A stretch of DNA of 64,000 nt from CAWEFA01 sp963851385 (GTDB lineage Bacteria; Bacteroidota; Bacteroidia; Bacteroidales; DTGW01), in the NCBI GenBank assembly GCA_963851385.1, contig CAWKPE010000013.1, positions 186,001 through 250,000 of the forward strand. The letters run 5' to 3'. Position numbers and translations under genes: made by a program. The stretch's first letter is position 1. Each line of letters begins with the position of its first letter. The notes under the pieces were generated by a model. The model had not been told where the DNA came from and did not search any database. It saw only the letters and a list, made by a program, of their open reading frames with translations. Shown here piece after piece: positions 41,720 to 50,727 of this stretch.

Positions 41720-42568
41720 TCAGATTAAATGAGTTAGAAAAGCGTTGTGCACAATAGGGTTGATAAAAATTTGTGGCATTTTCATAGCGGTTATCAATTT
41801 TTTGCAATTTTCATAATTCATTATATCTGGCTTTGCGTAATATTTCACTACCGCATTATTCAACATATCCAGATAGCCAAAACTTTGGCATATCATTTCA
41901 GCTATCTGAGATTTGCCTATAACGGGTTCTGCCCATGACGAAAGCATTATTTCACAATCAGTCTCTGTTAATTTACGAATATGATCCAACGAATTCAACA
42001 GATCTTTATAATTATCATAATTAGGAATATCTCCTGAAATTGGCACTGCATCAGCAGTAAAAATTATTTTCTGTGACTGGAAATGAAAAGATAATGATCC
42101 TTTTGAATGTCCCGGTGTGTGAATAATTTTAAATTGCAAACCTGCGCTGGCATCAAATACCTGGTTATTTTTAACTATTGCATCTATCTTAACAGGTTCA
42201 TCAACAAGTTCATAAAAACCTGGAACCGGTCGTTGTTGATTTTGTTTATCAATATTTTCTATCCAATCTTTTTCAGCAGTATGAGCTAACACCTTGCAAT
42301 TAGTTAAAGCTTTAATTTTTGCTGCGGCACCAATATGGTCAGGATGAGAATGCGACAATATGAGCGTTTCAATTTCATCAATATCCCTGCCGTGTTCAAG
42401 TATGTAATCAAAAATATTTTCTTCGGAGCCTTTTATTCCGCAATCAATCAAAGTTATTTTTTTACTAAACAAAACTAAGGAATAAACAAACCTGTCAAGT
42501 TTCATATCCGTGTTCGCCGGGATACCAAATGAATGCTTTATACAATGAATTTGATCTGTAATTTTCAT
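41720..42568 (-). CDS. MBL-fold metallo-hydrolase
   Basis: 282-residue metallo-beta-lactamase-fold hydrolase. Metal ligands are visible: SHSHPDHIGAAA (the HxHxDH core), a second His in HTPGHSKGSLSFHF, and an Asp in IIFTADAVP. The C-terminal ~70 residues are helical and probably form the substrate lid. No glyoxalase II or lactonase signature is strong enough to fix the substrate. It lacks a signal peptide, so it is cytoplasmic, and it pairs with the ICMT-like gene. Confidence 0.88.
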   Translation of the reverse strand: MKITDQIHCIKHSFGIPANTDMKLDRFVYSLVLFSKKITLIDCGIKGSEENIFDYILEHGRDIDEIETLILSHSHPDHIGAAAKIKALTNCKVLAHTAEKDWIENIDKQNQQRPVPGFYELVDEPVKIDAIVKNNQVFDASAGLQFKIIHTPGHSKGSLSFHFQSQKIIFTADAVPISGDIPNYDNYKDLLNSLDHIRKLTETDCEIMLSSWAEPVIGKSQIAEMICQSFGYLDMLNNAVVKYYAKPDIMNYENCKKLITAMKMPQIFINPIVHNAFLTHLI

Positions 42569-42861
42569 TTTCCCAATTTATGTTTTGGAATTATTAAACG
42601 TACAAAATTACAAAATAGATGTATTTTTTAATGATTTTTTATGGTTATGGCTTGTTTGTTCCTTTCATATTCTTAAACTCTGCAATTTTTAATAGTGAAT
42701 TTAAGATTTTTTACGAACAAAGCTTTATTTTTGGTTTAGAGAAAATGTTAAATTGATTTATGTGAAAATTTTGCCTGTTTTCATAACATGATGCAACTAT
42801 AATATTTCAGTTCAACTTAAAAAAATATTTATCTTTATTCTTAACTTTAATCGTGGATATC

Positions 42862-43338
42862 ATGAAACCCAATGTTTTCATTTTTTCAATTGTTCTATCA
42901 ACCGGAATGCTGTTAAGTTCAGCTTGCCACAAAAACAATTGCTCAAAAACCACAACGAATGAAGGCAACATTAAGAAATTAATTTTAGCAAAAGAAAATA
43001 CTGTACTCGACAGGTGGTATAACGGCGATCCTATGGGTTTTATTGAAAATTCCTGGGAAGATGTGACTTATTTTGACCCTTCTTTAAAATCCAGGATTGA
43101 TAGTATCAATGCATTCAGGAAACTTCTTGAACCTGTGAAAGGCCTTATCCATGTGCAATCTCATAAAATGGACAAGCCTCAGGTAAGGCTTTTTGGCGAT
43201 ATAGCTATTTTAACTTTTACTGACGTTTTTGCTTCCGGAAATAAAACTATACGCTGGCACGCAACGGAAATATATCTTTACAGGGAAAATGACTGGAAGC
43301 TTATTCATTCGCATTGGACGGAATCAAAGATTCAATAA
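42862..43338 (+). CDS. NTF2-like (DUF4440/SnoaL-type) lipoprotein
   Basis: 159-residue protein. The ATG at 42862 begins a lipoprotein signal (MKPNVFIFSIVLSTGMLLSSAC); an in-frame GTG nine bases upstream is less likely. The mature part is a cone-shaped NTF2-like fold: ENTVLDRWYNGDPMGFIENS, FGDIAILTFTDVF, IRWHATEIYLYRENDWKLIHSHW. Such proteins act as small-molecule-binding or isomerase-like domains; no activity can be assigned. The 293 bases upstream hold no gene that I can see. Confidence 0.8.
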   Translation: MKPNVFIFSIVLSTGMLLSSACHKNNCSKTTTNEGNIKKLILAKENTVLDRWYNGDPMGFIENSWEDVTYFDPSLKSRIDSINAFRKLLEPVKGLIHVQSHKMDKPQVRLFGDIAILTFTDVFASGNKTIRWHATEIYLYRENDWKLIHSHWTESKIQ

Positions 43339-43480
43339 ATTTGAAAACAATTACTCCCTTATTCGTAAACTGATCATCACTTCAAAAAACAGAATGAGGT
43401 TAAGTGTTGCGTTGCTTTGGTATAGGTTTTATGGTATTTCAATGTTGATAAAAATAAATTGACATTAATAAATAATTCCA

Positions 43481-43969
43481 ATGGACTTCACCTCTGTTAA
43501 CCCTGAAAAAGATTTATCGGCAATTGTGCACGTGCTAAATGTATCTAATGGTACAGTCGCAAAGGAATTTGGATTTACAAAAGAAAATAATCCTTCTAAT
43601 AATGCTTTTATTGATGAATTAACTTTAAAAACTCAATTGAATAAAGGAATTGATTTATATACAATGTCATTTGAAGGAAAATTATTAGGTTGCATTGCTA
43701 TTGAAAAATCTGCCAAAGAGAAAGATACATTTTACATTGAAAAGGTATCTGTTGTTCCTGAATATCGAAATCGGGGATTTGGAGTTCAGTTAATGGATTT
43801 TGCAATTTCTAAAATACAAGAATCAGGTGGAAGTATCGTTTCTATTGCGTTAATTGATTCCAATACGAAACTGAAAAATTGGTATTTAAAACAGGGATTT
43901 ATTATTACCGGGTCAAAGGATTTCGAGCATTTGCCTTTTAGAGTATGCTTTATGAATAAACAAATATAA
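43481..43969 (+). CDS. GNAT-family N-acetyltransferase
   Basis: 162-residue acetyltransferase. The acetyl-CoA loop is present as VVPEYRNRGFGVQLMDFAI (R/Q-x-x-G-x-G/A pattern) after the beta-strand DTFYIEKVSV. The C-terminal LKNWYLKQGFIITGSKDF fits the usual substrate side. The substrate is unknown. The OsmC gene follows after an 11-base gap, so the two are probably one transcript. Confidence 0.88.
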   Translation: MDFTSVNPEKDLSAIVHVLNVSNGTVAKEFGFTKENNPSNNAFIDELTLKTQLNKGIDLYTMSFEGKLLGCIAIEKSAKEKDTFYIEKVSVVPEYRNRGFGVQLMDFAISKIQESGGSIVSIALIDSNTKLKNWYLKQGFIITGSKDFEHLPFRVCFMNKQI

Positions 43970-43980
43970 AATACAATACT

Positions 43981-44358
43981 ATGATAAGGACAACAAGTAC
44001 GGATAAAGATTTTCATTGCGTATTAACAAATGATAAATTAACGGTTGATATAGACGCGCCGATTTTTAAAGGAGGACTTGGCAATGGATTCCGGCCTCAC
44101 GAATTACTGGAAGGCGCATTGGCATCTTGCATGAATATTTCGATTCGGATGATTGCGAAAGAAAATAATATTAAACTCAATAAAGTCGAAACCCAGGTCA
44201 AAATTGAAAAGACTGATGATAAAACGACTTTCAGATATAAAATTAAGCTTGATGACATATTAAATGAAAACGACAAGGAATTTTTAATGAAAATCATTGA
44301 CCGCTGTGAAGTAAAGAAAACTTTAACAAAACAGTTGGAATTTAAGCAGGATAACTAA
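43981..44358 (+). CDS. OsmC-family peroxiredoxin-like protein
   Basis: 125-residue OsmC/Ohr-fold protein. Both reactive cysteines can be placed: Cys in ELLEGALASCMNI and Cys in IDRCEVKKTL. It starts with the strand region DFHCVLTNDKLTVDID and contains the GNGFRPHELL turn. The family reduces organic hydroperoxides with thiol reductants. It is shorter than Ohr (~140 residues), fitting the YhfA-like subgroup. It lies just downstream of the GNAT gene. Confidence 0.88.
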   Translation: MIRTTSTDKDFHCVLTNDKLTVDIDAPIFKGGLGNGFRPHELLEGALASCMNISIRMIAKENNIKLNKVETQVKIEKTDDKTTFRYKIKLDDILNENDKEFLMKIIDRCEVKKTLTKQLEFKQDN

Positions 44359-44498
44359 AGAGAAACAAATGCTATCAATAATAATTTTTTAATGGTGTGA
44401 ATTAAGTGAAAAACAAATATTGTTGTTTTATACCAATCCGCATAATACCGAACGTTGTGCTTCATGTAACAAGCTATATTTAAAAGATATTAAAGAAT

Positions 44499-45119
44499 AT
44501 GAGATATATAGGAATTATTATTATCATTTTTTCAAATTTGCTTAATGGATTATCGCAATCAAAAGCTAATGTTATTCATTTATTAATATATCATGATTTT
44601 ATTAAGCCTGCTGAGATATATAAATCTTTAAGACATGATATCATTTTTACAAACTATGTTGACAGCATTAAAATTATTGGTTGTCCTGTTAAGGTACCGG
44701 TTATTGATGTTGAAATAGACACAGCAAGGGCTATTCTATTTGGATTTAATATTAAAGAAATTTCTAATCAAATCAGTGACTCATTAAAGTATCTGAGCAA
44801 TAAAGATGATATAATGAATAAAAAAATCGGATATGATACACTTTTAATGCCAATTTCAAATATAGCTTCATTTCATTATAAATTAGGTTACCAGGAACCT
44901 GATGTTTTTCTTCCCCAACCGGATATTTACTATTATAATAACAAAAGAGCTGTAAGACTTGACCTATATTATAAAACTGATGACAAAAAGAAGTTGATAC
45001 AATATATCAGGGAGAACATTGATAATTATCTTAAAATTGATAGGATGTCGTATTTTTATAGTTCCGGAAAGGAAAAAGTAGAATATGAAATAATTGAGGA
45101 AAAGTTTAAAGACAATTAA
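44499..45119 (+). CDS. Small exported protein resembling an RND-pump porter subdomain
   Basis: 206-residue protein with a signal peptide (RYIGIIIIIFSNLLNGLSQS). I do not know a named family. The mature part looks like one porter (PN/PC-type) subdomain of RND efflux pumps: VDSIKIIGCPVKVPVIDVEI, then DTARAILFGFNIKEISNQI corresponds to the 'VDxxRAxxxGLsxxdV' block, and LLMPISNIASF plus NNKRAVRLDL resembles the 'vPLsdiA...nGkRAV' block. It has no membrane helices after the signal, so it cannot be a pump by itself. It could be a periplasmic adaptor or a domain remnant. The resemblance is by eye only. Confidence 0.5.
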   Translation: MRYIGIIIIIFSNLLNGLSQSKANVIHLLIYHDFIKPAEIYKSLRHDIIFTNYVDSIKIIGCPVKVPVIDVEIDTARAILFGFNIKEISNQISDSLKYLSNKDDIMNKKIGYDTLLMPISNIASFHYKLGYQEPDVFLPQPDIYYYNNKRAVRLDLYYKTDDKKKLIQYIRENIDNYLKIDRMSYFYSSGKEKVEYEIIEEKFKDN

Positions 45120-45320
45120 CTCGATTGGACAATAACGGGCATAGTTCATTGCCGAACCGGTAACTTTAAATTTGTTTAAGTATAACGAACGTTTAACACG
45201 TTAAATCAAATATAAAAATTTCTTTAAATAACTTCTTAAGATGAAATGAATGGGCCAGAGCGACAAATATGTAATACAGTTATTATCAAAATTGCCTGAC
45301 AAAAAGATAATGAAATCAGA

Positions 45321-46010
45321 ATGAAATTAAAGAAAGTATTTAAAATACCTGGAATTACAATTTTAACTTTTATTTTATTAATTGGAATTTATCTTTTATC
45401 GGCAATCATATTATCAGTAATAGAAGTAAAAAGACAACCTGAAACTACCAGGGATGTTGCTATTTTCATCATAACTAATGGTGTTCACACCGATGTAGTT
45501 GTACCGGTTAAAAATGCCCAGATGGATTGGAGCAAAGAAATTAAATATGAGAATACTTTAAAAGATGATACGTCAAATAAATACTTGGCTTTAGGCTGGG
45601 GCAATAAAGGATTTTATTTAGAAACGCCGACCTGGGCAGATTTGAAATTCAGCACTGCATTTAAAGCAGCTTTTGGTTTGGGTTCATCCGCTATGCATGC
45701 GACTTTTTATAATGACATGCAGGAAGGGAATTCTTGTAAAAAAAATTATTTAAGTAAAGGACAGTATTCCCGTTTAATTAAATTTATCCGGAACAGTTTT
45801 AAAAAGGATGTAAAGGGACATTTTCAACATATAGTGACACATGCAAACTACGGTGATAATGATGCATTTTACGAGGCTACCGGGAGTTATAATTTATTTT
45901 ATACTTGCAATACATGGACAAACAGCGCCCTTAAAAGTTGCGGGCAAAAAGCTTGTTTATGGACACCATTTGATAAAGGGATTTTTTACCAGTATCGTAA
46001 ACAAAAATAA
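45321..46010 (+). CDS. TIGR02117/DUF2459 family protein
   Basis: 229-residue protein with an N-terminal membrane helix (ITILTFILLIGIYLLSAIIL). The family block FIITNGVHTDVVVPVKN is clear, followed by YLALGWGNKGFYLETPTW and the C-terminal FYTCNTWTNSALKSCGQKAC. The conserved His (NGVHTD) and Cys-Asn-Thr-Trp segment suggest a papain-like hydrolase layout, but the function of the family is not established. It converges with the next gene with only 7 bases between the stops. Confidence 0.85.
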   Translation: MKLKKVFKIPGITILTFILLIGIYLLSAIILSVIEVKRQPETTRDVAIFIITNGVHTDVVVPVKNAQMDWSKEIKYENTLKDDTSNKYLALGWGNKGFYLETPTWADLKFSTAFKAAFGLGSSAMHATFYNDMQEGNSCKKNYLSKGQYSRLIKFIRNSFKKDVKGHFQHIVTHANYGDNDAFYEATGSYNLFYTCNTWTNSALKSCGQKACLWTPFDKGIFYQYRKQK

Positions 46011-46017
46011 AACCGGT

Positions 46018-46740
46018 TTAAGACTTTTTAAGCGGCTTACCTTTCAAATGCTCATTTAAGTATTTTACTACATTTTCTCTGAATTTGGGAGAATCATATT
46101 TTGCATTGAAAGAAGGATTTTTGACAATTTCTCCTGTCTCATAATTGAAATATCCTTTAATAAAACTTGACGATAACGTGTAAATGGTTTCGTTATCTTC
46201 ATTTATATATTGAGGAATTTCCATGAGTACTTGTTCCACAGAAACAAAACGTGTAATACTGTTTATTTCATTTTTGTAATAATCATAAATGGTTTTTGCT
46301 ATTGAAATTACTATTACATAGTTGCCATAACCTTTATGCTGGTGATGTTTAAACGTCAGGTCAATTTCATCATTATGAACTTTTTCAGATGTTTTATAAA
46401 GAGAATGATAAAATTTTAAGCCTTCCATTAAAATTTTTTTTGCTATTTCTTCCTCTCTTGTATAGTGAATAAATAATTCCGATTCATTTTCATCGTCAAA
46501 AATAAACTGCATAATGTCTTCACCGAGAAATTTATTTCTTGAAACAGTATTTGTTAAATTGTATATTTTTAATTCATCTATGAGCTTAATCAGGTCATCT
46601 TTATGTTTGTTCCTGTCGAAATGAATTATCTTGTTCACTATTGACTCAATTATTGATTGCTTTTTAGATATTTGAAAATGCAGGTATATAATATATACAA
46701 GCAGTACGAAGATTACAACCGTTGAAATCAAAAGTTCCAT
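46018..46740 (-). CDS. Membrane-anchored protein of unknown function (possible ADP-ribosyltransferase-like fold)
   Basis: 240-residue protein. Residues 1-27 are a single membrane helix (LLISTVVIFVLLVYIIYLHF) followed by a basic, coiled linker, so the bulk is cytoplasmic. The segment ELFIHYTREEEIAKKILMEG followed by LKFYHSLYKT looks like the N-terminal strand-helix of ADP-ribosyltransferase-fold proteins (HxT/S...I...GL), and GNYVIVISI could be a following strand; the catalytic Glu cannot be assigned. I do not recognise a named family. It faces the TIGR02117 gene. Confidence 0.55.
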   Translation of the reverse strand: MELLISTVVIFVLLVYIIYLHFQISKKQSIIESIVNKIIHFDRNKHKDDLIKLIDELKIYNLTNTVSRNKFLGEDIMQFIFDDENESELFIHYTREEEIAKKILMEGLKFYHSLYKTSEKVHNDEIDLTFKHHQHKGYGNYVIVISIAKTIYDYYKNEINSITRFVSVEQVLMEIPQYINEDNETIYTLSSSFIKGYFNYETGEIVKNPSFNAKYDSPKFRENVVKYLNEHLKGKPLKKS

Positions 46741-47164
46741 TGTTCTGGCTATTACACTGTAATATATATTTCCAGGTTTATCAGGTAAAATTTATTACTA
46801 TTAATTTCAAATGCGTTATAATTATAGGGCATCTCTAATAACTAAATTTCAGAAATAATAGATGCAGGTTTCATGATACTGGATGTAGTGATATCGGTCT
46901 TTTTCTTGCATCTTGCATCCTGTATCTTTTAATAAAAATGAGTTTTTAGAAGTTCCCTATAGTAAAAGTAATGTAAAACAGGACATTTTTACGTTTGAAA
47001 TAAATTTATGTTTTAGAAATAAATATTTTCTATCGAAATAAAAATCAGGTACGATGTAACTATTTCAACAATTTTTTCCAACATTTTGGGACATTTCAAC
47101 AATTGACTTTTCATAAAATATTTACTAAATTTAACTATTAAAGTATTCACTAAAATATTAATAT
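46741..47164. other. Non-coding AT-rich stretch
   Basis: 424 bases without a supportable gene. It contains GATGCAGG/CTTGCATCTTGCATCCTG words (46861-46925) of the short tandem-repeat type seen elsewhere, bracketed by GGGCATCTCTAATAA at 46826 and TTAGAAGTTCCCTATAG at 46946. The rest is AT-rich leader for the gene at 47165. Confidence 0.6.
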
Positions 47165-47482
47165 ATGATAGCACGAATTTGGCACGGTTGGACAACAGTC
47201 GAAAATGCAAATATATATGAGCAATTACTGAAAGATGAAATATTTCCCGGTATTGAAAATAAAAAGGTAAAAGGTTACAGAAAAATAAGTCTGTTAAGGA
47301 GACCATTGAAAAATGAGGTTGAATTTATTACCATTATGTTGTTCGATAATTTAAGAGCTGTAAAAGATTTTGCTGGAGAAGAGTACGAGAAATCCTATGT
47401 TCCTGAAAAGGCGAGACAGGTTCTTTTAAGACATGATGAATTATCGCAGCATTATGAAATTAAGCATGAGTTGAATTACTAA
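47165..47482 (+). CDS. Antibiotic biosynthesis monooxygenase (ABM)-fold protein
   Basis: 105-residue single ABM/dimeric alpha-beta barrel domain. It starts MIARIWHGWTTVENANIYEQ, the usual strand and helix, and continues IENKKVKGYRKISLLRR and VEFITIMLFDNLRAVKDFAG, ending with RHDELSQHYEI. Members include heme-degrading and quinol monooxygenases as well as non-enzymatic proteins; key residues for one of these cannot be singled out. Cytoplasmic, and apparently transcribed alone. Confidence 0.8.
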   Translation: MIARIWHGWTTVENANIYEQLLKDEIFPGIENKKVKGYRKISLLRRPLKNEVEFITIMLFDNLRAVKDFAGEEYEKSYVPEKARQVLLRHDELSQHYEIKHELNY

Positions 47483-47590
47483 ATTAGGCTAAGAAAGAGA
47501 ATCTTATCAAAATTAACTTGTTTTAGAAAGCTTCTTTAATAAAAAGGTTTTAACTTACTATATTATAACTGTAAAATCAAATTAACATGA

Positions 47591-47645
47591 AACCCACATG
47601 TTTTGCAAACACAAACACGAATGAATAAATTTACTCGTGTGGGTT
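47591..47645 (+). other. Two-part inverted repeat before the SDR gene
   Basis: AACCCA (47591-47596) can pair with TGGGTT (47640-47645) and CACGA (47616-47620) with TCGTG (47635-47639); the right arms are contiguous. If transcribed it would be a stem with a 19-base bulge, ending 32 bases before the SDR start. It may be the end of the preceding transcript or a leader structure; there is no T-run. Confidence 0.45.
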
Positions 47646-47677
47646 CCATCAGGCCTTAAAAATTAAATTTTATTCTA

Positions 47678-48409
47678 ATGAAAACATCAGATAATACCAT
47701 TCTAATAACAGGTGGCGCAACGGGAATTGGCCTGGCTTTAGTAGAACAATTGGAAAAAACAAATAAAATAATTATTTGTGGCCGTCGCGAAAATAAACTC
47801 ATTGAAGCAAAAAAGAAATTTCCAAACATTCATATTAAAGTATGTGATCTTCAATATCGGTATCAAAGAATTGAATTTGTTGAATGGATAAAACACGATC
47901 ACAAGGACTTAAATGTTTTAATAAATAATGCAGGTATTCAAAAAGAATTAAATCTTTTGAAAATTAATGACTTTACTGAACTTACCCAGGAAACAGAAAT
48001 TAATTTAATTGCACCTGTTCATTTAAGCACATTGTTGATTTCCCACTTATCGGCCAAACCGGATGCCGCAATAATAAACATTACTTCGGGTTTGGCATTT
48101 ACTCCTATCGCTTTTATGCCATTGTATTGTGCTACTAAGGCAGCAATGCATTCATTTTCGCTTTCTTTAAGACATCAATTGATAAAAACGAATGTAAAAG
48201 TTTTTGAAATTATACCGCCGACTGTAGATACTGAACTGGATCAGGGCAGACGTGAAGAGCGACAGCAAAGAGACAAGGGGATTAGTCCCGGTGAATTTGC
48301 TATTCAGGCCGTAGAAGCTTTAAAAAACGATAATTACGAAGCTGCTATTGGTTTTGCCGGTAATTTGAGATTAAAACGTGAAGAAATGTTCAATAATTTA
48401 AATCATTAA
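47678..48409 (+). CDS. Short-chain dehydrogenase/reductase (DltE-like)
   Basis: 243-residue classical SDR. The cofactor loop is ILITGGATGIGLALVEQLEK (TGxxxGIG), NNAGIQ follows strand 4, and the catalytic Ser and YxxxK appear as ITSGLA and YCATKAAM. The short C-terminus and EIIPPTVDTEL segment resemble the DltE-type subgroup of putative oxidoreductases, often near acyltransferases. Cytoplasmic; the substrate is unknown. Confidence 0.9.
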   Translation: MKTSDNTILITGGATGIGLALVEQLEKTNKIIICGRRENKLIEAKKKFPNIHIKVCDLQYRYQRIEFVEWIKHDHKDLNVLINNAGIQKELNLLKINDFTELTQETEINLIAPVHLSTLLISHLSAKPDAAIINITSGLAFTPIAFMPLYCATKAAMHSFSLSLRHQLIKTNVKVFEIIPPTVDTELDQGRREERQQRDKGISPGEFAIQAVEALKNDNYEAAIGFAGNLRLKREEMFNNLNH

Positions 48410-48663
48410 GCATAATTTTCTTTTAAGTAATATTTCTTTTTATTCTGCCAAATACTATTGAGATCATTCGGTATCAGGTATCTTATATCCAGCATCCAGC
48501 ACATTATCCATTTATGCCAACCCTTATTTAAAAAAATATTTATTTTTCAGGCAAAAGATTTTTTTACCCGAAAAATCATAAATGTTTTCTATAAACTTCT
48601 TTAAAAATTCATCAAAATCGAGTAACTTTAATAATAGAGTAATAACCTTTAAACATAAAAACT

Positions 48664-48906
48664 ATGGATATATCAGAAATCCCTGACAGAGTTTGGAAAA
48701 ACATCTTGAAGGAGGAAGCAAACCATGATTTTGAATCATTAAGCTTAAAAATCTTGCTGGCAAGATTAAGAATGAAGTTGAGATTAAACCCAAATGAATT
48801 GGATGAAAGTATTGCTGATATTAAACAATTATTCAATTCCCAGGGAAACTTACCTAGCTTACAGCGCGATATTCAGAAAATAAAAGTCAAAGGAGGTATA
48901 CTATGA
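48664..48906 (+). CDS. Small helical protein, coupled to the next gene
   Basis: 80-residue charged helical protein (DRVWKNILKEEANHDFESLS, then LKILLARLRMKLRLNPNELDES). No named family recognised. It has a clear ATG, no signal or membrane segment, and overlaps the following start by four bases (ATGA), which argues that it is real and acts with the larger protein. The gap in front is AT-rich with no gene. Confidence 0.6.
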   Translation: MDISEIPDRVWKNILKEEANHDFESLSLKILLARLRMKLRLNPNELDESIADIKQLFNSQGNLPSLQRDIQKIKVKGGIL

Positions 48907-49892
48907 AAAAAGTAATGTTTACGAAAGATGAAGTGAGTACTTTAATTAATAATGGAAAAAAATTATTAATAGCAACTGATGAAGAATTATTGAAGCAATT
49001 ACCAAAGGGTAACTGGATTGCTGGTTCAATACCTTATTTTTTAGGAGAGGAAGGAGGTATAACAACCCGTGATAAAATTTTCGTTAATGAATTACCGGAA
49101 GACATTGAAAAAATTGAAATAAAGGAATATACTTCAGAAACTATTGACCAGATATATATAGATGCACCTAAAAACGGGTTTACAGCATTGATAATACCTG
49201 CTTTAAGCCCGGTGCATTTATCGTTTGCATTAAAAGCACCCAATTACAAAAATTTTGCAATGAGTCCTTTGATTGGCTGGATATCGGGCGTTATGCTGGA
49301 AGATTTGGGCAAAGTAACACCCAAAATAGCGATTGGAAACAGTTTGAAAATTTCTGATTCTACTGCTGTTGCAATGCATGTTTACTTGCCGCAAAACAGA
49401 TATGCCGAGATAGAGATAGTAAATATTTTTAAGCAAAAAGAAGGGGATGTGATTTCTTTTATGGATGATGGTTTTAGTGTTACCGATGCTTACATAAATG
49501 GCAAAAGAATAAATTTTGCTGAATACGTGATCAATAATAAAATTGACACCAGGCTGCCATTGATTGCAGATTATTATGGAGCTCTTATAAATATTAGTTT
49601 TCAGAATGTTGATAAAGAGAAGAAAAAGGTCGATTTTTATGCACCTGTATTTAAAGGGATACAATATAAACTTGCTTCTCCGGTCAGCGACTATGTTAAA
49701 TCATTTACTTCCCAAATCAAAGGACTTCATACCGATTCAATAGTTTTCTCATGCAATTGTATATTGAATTATTTGTACAGTGAGCTGGAAGGTAAGAAAA
49801 CAGCTGAAATAACCGGCCCGATTACTTTTGGAGAAATTGCCTATCAGTTATTAAACCAAACGATGACGTATTTGAAAATAGGGAATTATTAA
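48903..49892 (+). CDS. FIST-like sensory/ligand-binding protein
   Basis: 329-residue cytoplasmic protein. The layout resembles the FIST sensory family: GNWIAGSIPYFLGEEGGITT near the N-terminus as a ligand-exposed loop, ALIIPALSPVHLSFALKAPN, and a C-terminal part HTDSIVFSCNCILNYLYSEL...EITGPITFGEIAYQLLNQT in which the SCNC cysteines sit where FIST_C has its conserved Cys. FIST domains bind small molecules, possibly amino acids. Assignment is by pattern only. Coupled to the 80-residue gene upstream, so the pair probably forms a small sensory unit. Confidence 0.5.
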   Translation: MKKVMFTKDEVSTLINNGKKLLIATDEELLKQLPKGNWIAGSIPYFLGEEGGITTRDKIFVNELPEDIEKIEIKEYTSETIDQIYIDAPKNGFTALIIPALSPVHLSFALKAPNYKNFAMSPLIGWISGVMLEDLGKVTPKIAIGNSLKISDSTAVAMHVYLPQNRYAEIEIVNIFKQKEGDVISFMDDGFSVTDAYINGKRINFAEYVINNKIDTRLPLIADYYGALINISFQNVDKEKKKVDFYAPVFKGIQYKLASPVSDYVKSFTSQIKGLHTDSIVFSCNCILNYLYSELEGKKTAEITGPITFGEIAYQLLNQTMTYLKIGNY

Positions 49893-49914
49893 AATAATGT
49901 TGAGTTTTGGCCAT

Positions 49915-49980
49915 AAACCTCTTTGCGGATCAGTCATAAATTGATAGGGAGTCTGTTTGAGGCTGTCCGCTTAGAGGTTT
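49915..49980 (+). other. Hairpin with AAACCTCT/AGAGGTTT arms
   Basis: AAACCTCT-TT-GCGGA (49915-49929) pairs with TCCGC-TT-AGAGGTTT (49966-49980): 13 perfect pairs split by a symmetric TT/TT internal loop, around a 36-base loop. It lies just after the FIST-like stop and is followed by A residues, so it works better as a terminator on the minus strand or as an mRNA end-stabilising structure. Confidence 0.6.
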
Positions 49981-50035
49981 AAAAAAGTGTACAGTTGCCA
50001 TTAAAAAAATAATTTTTGAAATAATAAATAAAACC

Positions 50036-50596
50036 ATGTCAGCAAGTGCTCTTTCAACTGAACAAATAAAAGAAAATATCCGAGAGTTGATAGTTGCTGC
50101 TGAGTTTTGCGTCAATTACAGAAAAAAATCAGAAGCTTGGAACGATTGTAAAACTGAAATTAATTTAGGGTTTCCGGGAGCGATTTCATTGCTAATGATT
50201 ATTGATATTATGGGTTGCCATTACAGGGACAAAAAGAATTTTAAAATAATAATTGATGGAAAAGAAAAATACATCAATGGTGATAGCTACAAACACTTTT
50301 ATATCCTAAACAGTAAATTATTTGATCAAAATCTGACTGAAGATTATATTCATAAAATTCATCTTAAATTCAAATCATATTTATTAAATGATCCGATAAT
50401 TGGAAAAGATTCTATGATTATCGCTGGAGATGATCACGAAAGGGGAGCGTTCATGGTTGGAAGTAAGAATTTAAAAAAGGAAATTTATGTAATTTCCTTA
50501 ATGCAGTTATTAGCTTTGGTTAAACACGCCATTGAAATATTTCTGGCAGAAATTGAGAATACTCCTGTGGCAATAAGACAAGTAAAGAAAGTGTGA
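50036..50596 (+). CDS. Conserved-looking protein of unknown function
   Basis: 186-residue cytoplasmic protein with no recognised domain. Features seen: an N-terminal helix (TEQIKENIRELIVAAEFCVN), a hydrophobic LGFPGAISLLMIIDIMGCHY, a charged middle, and FMVGSKNLKKEIYVISLMQL near the end followed by a helical tail. An ATG at 50036 gives MSASALSTEQ. It follows the FIST-like gene by 143 bases with a hairpin between, so it may be expressed separately. Confidence 0.55.
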   Translation: MSASALSTEQIKENIRELIVAAEFCVNYRKKSEAWNDCKTEINLGFPGAISLLMIIDIMGCHYRDKKNFKIIIDGKEKYINGDSYKHFYILNSKLFDQNLTEDYIHKIHLKFKSYLLNDPIIGKDSMIIAGDDHERGAFMVGSKNLKKEIYVISLMQLLALVKHAIEIFLAEIENTPVAIRQVKKV

Positions 50597-50727
50597 CAAG
50601 TATTATTATTTTTTCACATCAATCAAGTACTTGTAAATACTGTACAAAAAAAATACACTATTTTGCTGTTTGCAACTAGATAAATAGCAATCTTTTTTGA
50701 TACTTCGACAACACCACCGAGGATTGT

